A DNA stretch of 64,000 bases, taken from assembly GCA_003021045.1 (NCBI GenBank), contig PXRN01000010.1, forward strand, positions 124,001-188,000. Reading direction: 5' to 3'. Positions 27,600 to 36,131 of this stretch are shown piece by piece. The position numbers and the translations under genes are program-made. Position 1 is the first letter of the stretch, and the number at the start of each line of letters is the position of its first letter. The notes beneath the pieces were generated by a model, which saw only the letters and a program-made list of their open reading frames with translations, ran no database searches and was not told the DNA's origin. The stretch comes from Halobacteriales archaeon QS_4_69_34. GTDB lineage: Archaea > Halobacteriota > Halobacteria > Halobacteriales > Halococcaceae.

Positions 27600-27967
27600 G
27601 AACCGTGACTCGGCTGTGGGCGTCTTGTAGTTGCCGTCACTCCGACGAATCGTCGCGGCGCGACGGACGTACCCGTGATGGCACGCTCGATGCCGTGGAC
27701 CGCACGCGCCGTAACGCGAATGGCGAACGCGTCGTCGGCAGGACGGATCGACACGCGGTCAGTTCGGGTGTTCGGCGAAAGATGGGGGGCGAGGTGCGCG
27801 CCGGGAAGGGCAGCGGGGATCAGGGCTGGAGCCGAGCGAATGGTCCGTCTCCGTTCGGCGGCGCTGGGTACGAGCACGGCCGCGCCGCCGCCCGCCCTGG
27901 ACGCGAGCCGTCGTCGATCGTTCCCGCCCACGGCGATCGAGGGGAGGCCCGAACCGGTCGCGGTCGG
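27600..27967. other. Non-coding stretch, nothing recognised
   Basis: Lies between the ATP-grasp gene and the membrane-protein remnant. Open frames on both strands show no recognisable motif; probably decayed coding DNA. Confidence 0.35.
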
Positions 27968-28831
27968 CTACACCTGCGCTCGGATCAGCGTCGCCAGCCG
28001 GTCGTAGAAGCCGGGTTCGTACTTCGTCGCGGCGTCGACGGTCGGCCGGGCGTTCGTCTCGTTTATCACTACCCGTTCCGGGCTCGCGAGCAGGTCGACG
28101 CCGAGCCACGGGATCTCCAGCACGTCGGCGGCCCGCTCGGCGAGTTCGCGGCGGTCGTCCGGCAGGGAGACTCCCGTCGCCGCCGCGCCCCGGTGGACGT
28201 TGTGCTTCCAGCGGTCGGCGGCGCGCGCCTCCCCGGGAGGTCGGCGCTCGACCGCGCCCGCGTACGCGCCGTCGACGACCATCGCCCGGTAGTCCCGCAC
28301 CTCGGGCAGGTACTCCTGGAGGAGAAACGAGCGGTCGCCGGCCGCGGGGGAGTCGTGGATCAGGTTCAGATAGTCCGCGACGCCCAGCAGCGAATCGAGG
28401 TCGCCGACCTTCGTCACGCCCGTCCCCCGGGTGGTCGAGTTCGGCTTGACGACCACCGGCGGCTCGAAGCGCTCGAAGGCATCCCGGAGCGCGGTCTCCT
28501 CGACGGGGTTCGACATCAGCACCGTCTCGGGGACCGGCAGGCCGGCGCGGGCGAGGGCGGCGAGCACGCCCGCCTTGTTCCGGGACGTGAGGACGGCCTC
28601 GCGGTCGTTCACCCACGGCACGTCGAGCAGCGCGTCGGCGACGCCGCCCTCCATCGCCCGGGACGGGTAGACGAACCCGGCGTCGAAGCCCTCGAACTCC
28701 GAACCGGGCTCGGCGAGCGGGAGGGTGCGCTCGGCGGTCCGCACGTGAGAGACCTCGATGCCGCGCTCGGCGAGCGGGGCGGCGATCCGCTCGAAGGTCT
28801 CCGCGCGCGTGGCGACCGCGAGCCGGAGCAT
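27968..28831 (-). CDS. ATP-grasp protein, RimK-like glutamate ligase family
   Basis: 287 residues. ATP-grasp features: NDREAVLTSRNKAGVLAALA, VVVKPNSTTRGTGVTKV (the ATP-binding Lys), LLQEYLPEVRDYRAMVVDG, and the metal-binding end VDLLASPERVVINETNARP. The RimK family joins an amino acid to a carboxylate on a protein, coenzyme or amino-group carrier; the substrate here is unknown. The ATG at 28831 is the first in a recognisable context (MLRLAVATRAETFE). It stands alone. Confidence 0.82.
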   Translation of the reverse strand: MLRLAVATRAETFERIAAPLAERGIEVSHVRTAERTLPLAEPGSEFEGFDAGFVYPSRAMEGGVADALLDVPWVNDREAVLTSRNKAGVLAALARAGLPVPETVLMSNPVEETALRDAFERFEPPVVVKPNSTTRGTGVTKVGDLDSLLGVADYLNLIHDSPAAGDRSFLLQEYLPEVRDYRAMVVDGAYAGAVERRPPGEARAADRWKHNVHRGAAATGVSLPDDRRELAERAADVLEIPWLGVDLLASPERVVINETNARPTVDAATKYEPGFYDRLATLIRAQV

Positions 28832-28879
28832 GGACGTTCGACGCCCGCGCGGGGGAAAAACGTTCGCCGGACCGCGGTG

Positions 28880-29135
28880 GGGCTGCGGAGCGGTGGCGGT
28901 GCGGCGCGGGGCCGTCGGCGTGGGAGCGCGCCGCGGTGGGGACGCGCGACTCGCGCGAGCGACGAGCACCGCAGCGAGCGGCGCGAGGCGCGTAGTGCCT
29001 CGGTTCGGGCGAGCGGGCGACGCCCGCGAGCCGCGAGCGAGGAGCGCAATCGGTTGGGGAGGTGTGGCACGGTGGCGGCTGCGGAGCGGTGGCGGTGTGA
29101 CTGCGGAGCGGCGGCGGTTTCTCGTGGGTGCCGGC
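28880..29135 (-). repeat. Dispersed intergenic element, copy 7 (inverted, well preserved)
   Basis: On the minus strand: head CGGCACCCACGAGAAACCGC, then CCGCCACCGCTCCGC, middle CCTCCCCAACCGATTGCG, then a block that differs from copy 2 at only about four positions over some 112 nt. It lies about 50 bp before the ATP-grasp gene and is co-oriented with it. The rest of the 560 bp gap to rpl10e shows nothing else. Confidence 0.65.
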
Positions 29136-29389
29136 GGCTGCGATCCGCGTCCTTCGTTCGGTTGCCCTCGCCGCATCCGGAGCGCGAACCGGCCGGGGAG
29201 ACGTGTAGAGAGGGATGGCCCACAGCGGCTTGCGACCCGTGCGATCAGATCCATCATCGTCCCGAACCGACCTTCACGATCGAACCGTCGCTCGACGGTC
29301 GCGACCGTGTGAGCGGCGATCCGCGGTCCGTACGAGCGGTGTTCCGCGGCCCGTGCGAGCGCACCGAGGCGTTTTTTGTCCGTAGACGG

Positions 29390-29920
29390 TCAGGCGATCA
29401 GCAACTGTTCGCCGCGTTCGACGTCGATCCGGCAGGGCGAGCCGATCTTGTTGTACGCCCGGCGGAGGGCGTCCTTCGCCACGGGAGCGTCCTCGACGTC
29501 ACACCAGATGGTGAAAAGGCGGTCGCCGGCGGGGATCCGCGCGGCCGTGCCCACGATCTTCCCGAACGACTGGCGCATCCCGTCAGAGACGCGATCCGCG
29601 CCAGCGCCGGTGGCCTGCTTGTTCTCCCGGATGACGTTGTGGGGGAACTTCCGGAGGATCATCTTGTAGTTGCCCTCGCCGAGGCTCTTGATGAGGTGGC
29701 GGTTCGCCGAGAGCCGGGAGGCCTCCAGCGCGCCGTGGCGGATCTGGATCTCCTCCTCGACGGCGAGGCTGATCTGGACGGGGTACTCCTCGGTGTCGGC
29801 CCGGACGTCGCCCATCTTGTGCTGGGCGATCTTCGAGCCCGGGATGCCGGTGATGTACTCCCTGCGGGTGTAGGGTGGCTTGTCGATCTCCCGATACATC
29901 GAGGCGGGCTTGTCGCTCAT
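29390..29920 (-). CDS. rpl10e: 50S ribosomal protein L16/L10e
   Basis: 176 residues, full archaeal/eukaryotic uL16 (L10e): opening [20 protein letters not shown], then [33 protein letters not shown] and [19 protein letters not shown] with the loop near the peptidyl-transferase centre. The ATG at 29920 follows a TATA box by 25 nt. Confidence 0.97.
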   Translation of the reverse strand: MSDKPASMYREIDKPPYTRREYITGIPGSKIAQHKMGDVRADTEEYPVQISLAVEEEIQIRHGALEASRLSANRHLIKSLGEGNYKMILRKFPHNVIRENKQATGAGADRVSDGMRQSFGKIVGTAARIPAGDRLFTIWCDVEDAPVAKDALRRAYNKIGSPCRIDVERGEQLLIA

Positions 29921-29945
29921 GGGTGTCGAAACAGGCCGAGCCAGC

Positions 29946-29953
29946 GAATAAAG
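29946..29953 (-). promoter_or_regulatory. TATA box of rpl10e
   Basis: Minus-strand GCTTTATT about 27 nt before the rpl10e ATG; leaderless spacing. Confidence 0.5.
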
Positions 29954-30129
29954 CCTTCGAAGCGCCGTGCCACGGCGGTGCGGCCGTGCCGGCCGGCGCG
30001 GCCACACCCCGATCGGTACGGGCCCGTGGCCGTCTTCGCCGTACTCGTCACCCCGGTCGCTGCACCCGTCACCATCGGCCATCGTCCTTCATCGGCGAGC
30101 CTATAGGTGTCCACGCCCTCGGGAGCGAC

Positions 30130-31137
30130 ATGAACATGCTCGTCGACGGCGAGTGGACGACCGACGCCTACGAGTCGACGGACGACGACGGCGAGTTCGA
30201 CAGACAGGAGACGAGCTTTCGAAACCGGGTCGAAGCCGATCCCGACGCCGAGTTCCCCGCCGAACCCGGTCGATACCACCTCTACGTCTCCTACGCCTGC
30301 CCGTGGGCCCACCGAACGCTCCTCGTGCGCGCCCTGCGCGGGCTGGAGGACGCGATCTCCGTGGACGTGGTGGACCCCTACCGGCAGGACGACGGCTGGG
30401 AGTTCAGTCCCGAACGCGAGGGCTGTACGCCCGACTCGATCAACGGGTTCGACTACCTCCGGGAGACCTACGTCGCGGCCGATCCCGGCTTCACCGGTCG
30501 AGTGACCGTCCCCGTCCTCTGGGACAAGCAAGAGGAAACGATCGTCAACAACGAGTCCGCGGAGATAATCCGGATGCTCGACACCGCCTTCGAGGAGTAC
30601 GCGAACGACGCCACGCTCTATCCGAAGGGCTACCGCGAGGAGATCGACGAGACGATCGACGCCATCTACGAGCCGATCAACAACGGCGTCTACCGCGCGG
30701 GCTTTGCGGGTACGCAGGACGCCTACGAGCGTGCCGTCTCCGAGCTGTTCGACGCGCTCGATCGCTGGGAGGACGTGCTGTCCGAGCAGCGCTACCTCTG
30801 TGGCGACGCGCTCACCGAGGCCGACGTCTGTCTGTTCACCACACTGGTCAGATTCGACGACGTCTACCACACGCACTTCAAGTGTAACCGGCGGAAGATC
30901 GCGGAGTACCCCAATCTCTGGAACTACCTGAAGGAGCTCTACCAGCTGCCGGGGGTGGCGGAGACGGTCCACATGGACCACATCACCGAGCACTACTACC
31001 GGAGCCACACGGGCCTGAACCCCAAGCAGATAGTCGCTGTGGGACCGGACCACGACTTCGACGGGGCACACGACCGCGACCGGCTGGCCGGCGGGCCGCC
31101 GGAGAAGCTGGTCGCGCGGGCGTCGGCCGACGACTAA
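30130..31137 (+). CDS. Glutathione S-transferase family protein (glutathionyl-hydroquinone reductase-like)
   Basis: 335 residues, Xi-class (YqjG/ECM4-like) GST. The active-site cysteine is in YVSYACPWAHRTLL (about residue 58). Other family markers are NNESAEIIRMLD, the C-terminal helical domain YLCGDALTEADVCLFTTLVR and FKCNRRKIAEYPNLWNYLKE, and VHMDHITEHYYRSH. Haloarchaea use gamma-glutamylcysteine instead of glutathione, so the thiol partner is probably that (inference). ATG at 30130. Confidence 0.9.
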   Translation: MNMLVDGEWTTDAYESTDDDGEFDRQETSFRNRVEADPDAEFPAEPGRYHLYVSYACPWAHRTLLVRALRGLEDAISVDVVDPYRQDDGWEFSPEREGCTPDSINGFDYLRETYVAADPGFTGRVTVPVLWDKQEETIVNNESAEIIRMLDTAFEEYANDATLYPKGYREEIDETIDAIYEPINNGVYRAGFAGTQDAYERAVSELFDALDRWEDVLSEQRYLCGDALTEADVCLFTTLVRFDDVYHTHFKCNRRKIAEYPNLWNYLKELYQLPGVAETVHMDHITEHYYRSHTGLNPKQIVAVGPDHDFDGAHDRDRLAGGPPEKLVARASADD

Positions 31138-31219
31138 ATACGCCCTAAGACAGCACTGGCGACGCTACCCGTCGATCGGTCCGGCGCCGCCGGGTTTTGA
31201 CTCTGTTGAGGAGTCGAGA

Positions 31220-31293
31220 TGCCGCCTCCCCGATTTGAACGGGGGACAGCTCGATCTTCAGTCGAGTGCTCTCCCAGTCTGAGCTAAGGCGGC
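31220..31293 (-). tRNA. tRNA-Phe(GAA)
   Basis: Acceptor GCCGCCT/AGGCGGC, anticodon stem CTCGA/TCGAG with loop CTGAAGA giving anticodon GAA, T-arm CCCCG-TTCAAAT-CGGGG, discriminator A at 31220. No intron. Confidence 0.95.
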
Positions 31294-31462
31294 CCGCCCG
31301 GAGCGACGCCGACGGGGCCCGTCGTCGGTCCGCACCTGTGCCCCACACTCGGGGCACGTCGAACCGGCCATCATCGTTCGCCCCCTCGCGGCGGGGCTTC
31401 AAAGCGCTTTCCACCGGGTCCCGGTCGACACGACCGCTGGACCGCGCGCCCCGGCGGCCCGC

Positions 31463-31558
31463 ATGCCGACCGGGCGCGCGGTGGCCCTCCTCGTCCCGAT
31501 CGCCGCGCTGGTGTTCGCCGCCGGCTTCGTCGCCGTCGCACTGCTCGCCGGCCTTTGA
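31463..31558 (+). CDS. Putative 31-residue single-helix membrane protein
   Basis: MPTGRAVALLVPIAALVFAA followed by GFVAVALLAGL: a short basic start and one clean transmembrane helix. No homolog is recognised; such small membrane proteins are common but hard to prove. It lies just downstream of tRNA-Phe. Confidence 0.25.
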   Translation: MPTGRAVALLVPIAALVFAAGFVAVALLAGL

Positions 31559-31875
31559 CGCCCCTTCGGATCGGGGATGACGCGAGCGGCCTTCGAGCCC
31601 TCCGCGCCCGGGTTCTCCTCGGGCGACGACCTCCGGTAAGTTCCACTCCCGCCAGGTATGGGCGTGGTCGCTCCGACCCGCCGCGCAGACGTGGCGCGAG
31701 CCGACCGCCCCGTAATCGGGCTGGTTGTGCCTGCATCGACTTCGCCCCGTCTCCGCTCGTCCTCCACGTAAAGTGTGGTTTCCAATCCTCTCGAGAGGTC
31801 GCTATCGCGGATCGAAGACGGTTCCTCGGCACTTAATTCGGGTTAATTCGGCTGTAAACTGAAACAGCGGTATGG
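31559..31875. other. Non-coding stretch, nothing recognised
   Basis: Frames on both strands are proline/arginine-rich shadows. Base composition falls toward the right end (31840-31890), where the dockerin-gene promoter lies. Confidence 0.35.
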
Positions 31876-31879
31876 GGAA

Positions 31880-31886
31880 TTTATTC
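31880..31886 (+). promoter_or_regulatory. TATA box of the dockerin gene
   Basis: TTTATTC in an AT-rich stretch, about 50 nt before the ATG at 31937, implies a short 5' leader of roughly 25 nt that contains GAGGGAG, a possible ribosome-binding site. Confidence 0.45.
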
Positions 31887-31936
31887 ATCGGAGGGTCTTA
31901 GAGGGAGATGCGGCGAGAGACCGTGAGACAATCCCA

Positions 31937-32377
31937 ATGACGAATTCGAAACTACCCTACGTGCTGCTCGCCATCGCGATGGTCGCGTCGGTCGCGTTCA
32001 TCGGCTTCGGCGGCGTCGCAGCACAAGAAGACCCCAGCGAGAACCGCAACGACACCGAACAACCCGAGGACAACGAGACTGCGAGCGAAAACGAGACTGC
32101 AAGCGAAAACGGAACCGAGAACGCTGAAGACGAGAACGCGAGCGACGACCGCAACGATTCGGAGAACCCGCCGGCGTTCGCCAACGCCAGCGACTTGGAC
32201 GGTGACGGCCAGGCCGAGGACGTCAACGGCGACAACGCCTCGAACGCCGTCGACACGCAGGCGCTGTTCGCGGACCTGCCCGACGCGGCCGCCGAGAATA
32301 GCCCGCGCTTCGACTTCAACGAGGACGGCTCCGTCGACGTCGTCGACGTCCAGAGCCACTTCCGGACCGAAGCGTAA
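31937..32377 (+). CDS. Secreted dockerin-only protein
   Basis: 146 residues. Sec-type signal peptide (MTNSKLPYVLLAIAMVASVA, cleavage likely after VAAQ near residue 30), then an acidic Asn/Glu/Thr linker with seven N-X-S/T sequons. A C-terminal dockerin module follows, with two calcium-loop segments: DLDGDGQAEDVNGDN and FDFNEDGSVDVVDVQSHF. There is no catalytic domain. The next gene, a subtilase, has the same kind of dockerin, so the two may dock on a common cohesin partner (inference; no cohesin is in the window). Confidence 0.75.
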   Translation: MTNSKLPYVLLAIAMVASVAFIGFGGVAAQEDPSENRNDTEQPEDNETASENETASENGTENAEDENASDDRNDSENPPAFANASDLDGDGQAEDVNGDNASNAVDTQALFADLPDAAAENSPRFDFNEDGSVDVVDVQSHFRTEA

Positions 32378-32470
32378 CGGTCGATCTCGACTTTCGATTT
32401 TCGGCACGCGCGAATCGGCGTCGGCAACACCCCATAACTCCCTTCAACCACGGCACCCACGAGACGAAAA

Positions 32471-33913
32471 ATGACAGTACCACTCACCCGACGGACGTTC
32501 CTCCGAACGACCGGCGCGGCCGGCCTGCTCGGCGCCGTCTCGCGGGCCGGGGCGACGCCTCCAGATGGATCGACTACGGACGCTCATGAGGTGCTCGTCG
32601 GCGTCGCGCCGTCGGCCGATAGCGTCCGGAGTACCGTCGAACGACACGTCCCGCGTGTCGCCAGCGTCGCCGCCGAAAACCGGACCTTGGGGTACGCGAC
32701 CGTCACGTTCCCCGCCGAGGCGGCCGACGCTGCCACGGAGTTCATCGACACGGCACAGCGGTCGCCGGCCATCGAGTACGCCGAGCCCAACGTGGTCTAC
32801 CGCGGGACCGCCACGCCGAACGACCCCCGCTTCAACGGCCAACGTGCCTCCCGGCAGGTGAACGCCCCCGAAGCGTGGGACACGACGTTCGGTGACCGCG
32901 ACGTGACGATCGCCATGATCGAAACGGGTATCGAGTACGACAGCCACCCCGACCTCCAGAACAGCACCGGAGCGGACGCGGGCTACGACTTCGTCGGCGA
33001 CGACGACCGGCCGCTCCCGGAGCCGGGCGAGGTTCATGGCACGGAAGTCGCCGGCATCGCAACGGCCCGAACGAACAACGACGAAGGGATTGCGGGCCTC
33101 AGTCAGTCGACGCTACTCTGTGTGCGCGTAGGGTCCGAAACCGGGAGCGGGATCAAGGCCGATGCAGCGGCCGTCGCGGACGGGATCGAATGGGCGACCG
33201 ACCACGATGCGGACGTCATCAACGTCTCGCTCGGGCGCGCGGAGAGTACCGAGACGGTCGGACGGGCCGTCGAGTACGCCGAAAGTCAGGGTGCCCTGAT
33301 CGTCGCCGCGGCCGGCAACGAATCCGGCGGACAGGTCTACTACCCGGCCGCCCGGAAGGAGTGTGTCGCCGTCGCAGCACTCGACGGTGAGGATGTCGCC
33401 GACTTTTCGAGCACCGGCCCGGAGATCGAACTCGCCGCGCCGGGAACGAACCTGCTGACGACGACGCTCGGTGGAGACTACACCCGGTTCACCGGGACTT
33501 CGGCGGCGGCCCCGGTCGTCTCGGGGATCGCCGGCCTCGCACTCGCGCGGTGGGACCTCACCGGCCCCGAGCTACGCACTCACCTCAGGGAGACGGCCGT
33601 CGACCTCGGGCTCTCCGCCGAGAAGCAGGGAGCCGGCCGCGTCGACGCCGCGAACGCAGTGCAGGTCCGTCCGGACGGGACGGGACTGAAGCCTATCAAT
33701 GGGTACGCGAACCCCCCGACCGACCCGGACGACGACGGGCGCTACGAGGACGTCAATGGCGATGGGGACGCGGGCATCGTCGACGTGCAGGCGCTGTTCG
33801 CCAACCGCGACGACGACGTGGTGGCGAGCAATCCGGACGCGTTCGACTTCAACGGAGATGGTAGCACCGGCATCGTCGACGTGCAGGCGTTGTTCACGGA
33901 GCTAGCCGGGTAG
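32471..33913 (+). CDS. Tat-exported subtilisin-like (S8) peptidase with C-terminal dockerin
   Basis: 480 residues. Twin-arginine signal TRRTFLRTTGAAG (residues 6-18), an I9-like propeptide to about residue 110, the S8 catalytic domain at about 120-400, then a dockerin (PDDDGRYEDVNGDGDAGIVD and FDFNGDGSTGIVDVQALF). Catalytic His189 (VHGTEVAGIA), Asn283 (AAAGNES) and Ser344 (FTGTSAAAPV) are present. The position of the catalytic Asp in the usual DTG motif reads IETGIEYDSHPDL, so it is Glu151. The enzyme may be weak, inactive or altered in specificity. It lies 93 bp after the dockerin-only gene. Confidence 0.88.
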   Translation: MTVPLTRRTFLRTTGAAGLLGAVSRAGATPPDGSTTDAHEVLVGVAPSADSVRSTVERHVPRVASVAAENRTLGYATVTFPAEAADAATEFIDTAQRSPAIEYAEPNVVYRGTATPNDPRFNGQRASRQVNAPEAWDTTFGDRDVTIAMIETGIEYDSHPDLQNSTGADAGYDFVGDDDRPLPEPGEVHGTEVAGIATARTNNDEGIAGLSQSTLLCVRVGSETGSGIKADAAAVADGIEWATDHDADVINVSLGRAESTETVGRAVEYAESQGALIVAAAGNESGGQVYYPAARKECVAVAALDGEDVADFSSTGPEIELAAPGTNLLTTTLGGDYTRFTGTSAAAPVVSGIAGLALARWDLTGPELRTHLRETAVDLGLSAEKQGAGRVDAANAVQVRPDGTGLKPINGYANPPTDPDDDGRYEDVNGDGDAGIVDVQALFANRDDDVVASNPDAFDFNGDGSTGIVDVQALFTELAG

Positions 33914-34052
33914 TCGGAACCGAAGACGAACCGGTCGGCGATAGTCGAACCACGCGGCCGGCGTCCTCTCGACGTCGCCGGACTCGCAGGCCGGACACCC
34001 GGGGGAGCTCCTCGTTCTCGTCCTCGTCACCGCTGTTGTGCTCGTCGGTCAT
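33902..34052 (-). pseudogene. Possible frameshifted small CPxC protein
   Basis: From ATG 34052: MTDEHNSGDEDENEELP. A one-base shift in the following C5 tract would then give GCPACESGDVERTPAAWF and DYRRPVRLRFRLPG, ending at TAG inside the 3' end of the subtilase gene. Without the shift, the frame turns into unrelated Arg-rich text. The call rests on the CPAC knuckle and sensible composition; no homolog is recalled. Confidence 0.3.
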
Positions 34053-34158
34053 GGCGATCGCTGCTTTGTCGTAGCCGCGGGTGCGGAGGTAAGTCCCGCC
34101 TCGCGTCCGTCACTGTCCGACTGAATTATAAGTGAACACGGAGCGGGATACGGGCGTA

Positions 34159-34440
34159 ATGGCACGAATCACGCTCCGACCCGACGACCCGCTCGATCAC
34201 CTCGACACCGAGGCCGACGAACACGGCGTATCTCGATCCGAACATCTCCGGGATATACCCGTATCCCACCGCGAGCGCCGCCAGCTCTTAGAGCAGCGCG
34301 AGGAGCACACCGAGCTCGTCCGGCACGCCGAGGCCGAACGGTCGATCCAGCCGCGCCGCGAGCAGCGCCGACAGGCGAACGTGTTCCGGCGGGCGTGGCG
34401 GTGGCTGGCCGGCGAGCCCGGCAAGGACGTAACGACATGA
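34159..34440 (+). CDS. Ribbon-helix-helix DNA-binding protein
   Basis: 93 residues. The N-terminus MARITLRPDDPLDHLDTEAD followed by EHGVSRSEHLRD has the ribbon-helix-helix pattern; a charged helical segment and a basic end (RRAWRWLAG) follow. Similar RHH proteins occur on haloarchaeal plasmids and proviruses. The ATG at 34159 is preferred to GTG 34132 because TTATAA at 34126-34131 is then about 27 nt upstream. The stop overlaps the next start (ATGA). Confidence 0.6.
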   Translation: MARITLRPDDPLDHLDTEADEHGVSRSEHLRDIPVSHRERRQLLEQREEHTELVRHAEAERSIQPRREQRRQANVFRRAWRWLAGEPGKDVTT

Positions 34441-34619
34441 ACGACCGCCAGTGGCTTCTCCTCGCTGTCGCGCTGTCCGTCGCCCACGCGATACTCGGAG
34501 TCGTCGGCGAGTTCCTCGGCTTTAGCGGGGCGCTCTTCCTGCTTGCTGCCGTCGCGGCGGCAGCGAGTATCGGTATCTGTCTCGGCGGTCTCTGGGAGGT
34601 GCATTCTACCTCTCGGTAG
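34437..34619 (+). CDS. Small membrane protein, partner of the RHH gene
   Basis: 60 residues with two hydrophobic helices (LLLAVALSVAHAILGVV and ALFLLAAVAAAASIGICLGG). The start overlaps the RHH stop by 4 nt, indicating translational coupling. RHH/small membrane protein pairs are seen in haloarchaeal integrated elements; the function is unknown. Confidence 0.55.
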   Translation: MNDRQWLLLAVALSVAHAILGVVGEFLGFSGALFLLAAVAAAASIGICLGGLWEVHSTSR

Positions 34620-34682
34620 TCGACCTACCCTGGTCGGCGATCCATCGGCCACGATCCCGCCCCCGGCGAGTGAACCGCCTGT

Positions 34683-34784
34683 GTCGTCGATCGCCCCGCT
34701 CCGGGTCGGCTCGCCGAGCTGCTCGCCGACGCCGTCGCAGAGGTCGGTGCGCCAGGCGTAGTCGCCGCTGGTCCGGATTCTCAT
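34683..34784 (-). pseudogene. N-terminal fragment of a small haloarchaeal accessory protein (DUF7692-like)
   Basis: From ATG 34784: MRIRTSGDYAWRTDLCDGVG followed by EQLGEPTRSGAIDD, resembling the start of plasmid/provirus-associated haloarchaeal proteins that open with RIRTDGDYAYR. The similarity then ends abruptly and the frame becomes Gly/Arg-rich, so only about one third of the gene remains. Confidence 0.4.
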
Positions 34785-34904
34785 GCCTGCGGTTTTGCAC
34801 ACCGGATCGAAAAGTCGTCCTACTCGGGTGAGCGCGGGTCTCTCACGCCGCGACCGAGGCGAGAATCGCCGCCACTCCTATCCGCCAGCACGGATCCGCG
34901 TCCG

Positions 34905-34920
34905 GAGAGAGAGAGAGAGA
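34905..34920 (+). repeat. (GA)8 microsatellite
   Basis: Eight GA dinucleotides in the 530 bp non-coding stretch between the small membrane protein and the gene at 35153. Apart from the DUF7692-like fragment, nothing else is recognised in that stretch. Confidence 0.85.
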
Positions 34921-35152
34921 GGATCCTGCACACGCCGCGAGCGCGCCGGTATGCGGAATCAGGATCACCGTTCTCGCGGCGTGCGGTCGCGTCGAGACGG
35001 CACTCCTGGCGTACCATACCAACGAAACCCTCTTGCGGACGGCTCGGTAGGCCGGTTCTGTTGGTAAGGTGTGCGAGCCGCAGGGTCCGTCAGTCGAAAC
35101 GACAGCCGCGGCGGTGAAAAGACCTATTCCTGACCGGGCCGATCGAACCGTA

Positions 35153-35605
35153 ATGGCGACGGGGAGCTGGTCGGACCGTCTCGACCGACGCACCGACGCA
35201 GTGGGCCTTCTGACGGCGTTCGGTGCGACGCTGGCCGGCTTCGTCCTCGGCGTCGTGGCGCTGGCTTTCCTCTCGCCGGTGCGCGGCACGCTTCACTCGA
35301 TCGAGTTGTTCCCGGGGACGCTCGTGCTTCGGACTGCGGGAGCGGACCCCGTGGTCGTCGTCGCCTCCACTGGCATCGGCTTGTCGCGTCTCTCGCTGAC
35401 CGGGCTGCCGGCGGTGGTGCTCGCCGCGGGCGGGCTGGCCGGGACGCTCGGCCCCGGGAGACAGTGGTCGGTAGCGGTCGGCGGACCGTGCGGCGTCGCG
35501 GCAGCCGGAACCGTACCGGTCCTGAACGGGTGTCACTGCGGGGCCGGATCGACCGCCCCGCTCTGGCGAGCCGCCCTCTCGCCGATCGTCGGTGGACCAG
35601 TATAA
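35153..35605 (+). CDS. Hypothetical membrane protein
   Basis: 150 residues. After a short charged start (MATGSWSDRLDRRTD) come hydrophobic segments at about 20-43, 58-75 and 80-100, then a less convincing Gly/Ala-rich tail. I do not recognise the family. The second half has poor composition for a membrane protein, so the gene may itself be a frameshifted or truncated relic. ATG 35153 is the first plausible start, with CCTATTCC about 25 nt upstream. Confidence 0.4.
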   Translation: MATGSWSDRLDRRTDAVGLLTAFGATLAGFVLGVVALAFLSPVRGTLHSIELFPGTLVLRTAGADPVVVVASTGIGLSRLSLTGLPAVVLAAGGLAGTLGPGRQWSVAVGGPCGVAAAGTVPVLNGCHCGAGSTAPLWRAALSPIVGGPV

Positions 35606-35736
35606 CCAGTCCGGGTTCCGGAACGCGCCCCACAACATTCGCGGGCGAGGAGGACATCGGGGTCGTCTCGGACCGCGGTGATTCTGCCGACCGCCCTCCA
35701 AGACGGCCGTCCGTGCCGTATGCGACCTGTCGGCCC

Positions 35737-36131
35737 TCAATCCGGGTGTGTGAGCACCCGTACCGGGAGGTCCGGTACGCGCTCGAAATCCATATCGAGC
35801 GTGACAAGCTCGGCGTCCGCCTCACGCGCGGTCCCGGCGATCACCGCGTCGCCAGCCCCATCCGCGCGCCGGCACCGAGCAGGGCCGCCCGGATCGTCGC
35901 GGCCTCGCGCGCGGCGGCAGCAGTAGATTCGAGCGTCTCGCTCCACGCGAGCGCGGCGTCGACCGCCTCGGGCGTCTCCGCCGGATCCGTCGAGCGCACC
36001 GCGCCCACGTACAGTTCGTACAGGGCGAGCCGCGAGACGCCGGTGGGCTCGCCAACCTCGTCGAGGAACTCCTCGACGTACTTCTCGCCGCGAAGATAGT
36101 CGATCAGGACGCCCGTATCAAGACAGATCAC
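35737..36131 (-). pseudogene. vapC: VapC-type PIN-domain toxin with a frameshift
   Basis: From GTG 36131: MICLDTGVLIDYLRG (first catalytic Asp), SRLALYELYVGAVRS (conserved Glu), then GAGARMGLATR and a stop at 35841. Adding one base at about 35851-35855 restores MGLGDAVIAGTAREADAELV then TLDMDFERVPDLPVRVL, i.e. the remaining acidic residues of the PIN active site. A single-base loss therefore cuts the toxin before its last catalytic residues. The start overlaps the antitoxin stop by 14 nt. Confidence 0.75.

Noticed and set aside
31399-31785. Minus-strand open frame of 128 codons beside tRNA-Phe
   Set aside because: Proline/Thr/Arg-rich without motifs, typical of a high-GC shadow frame.
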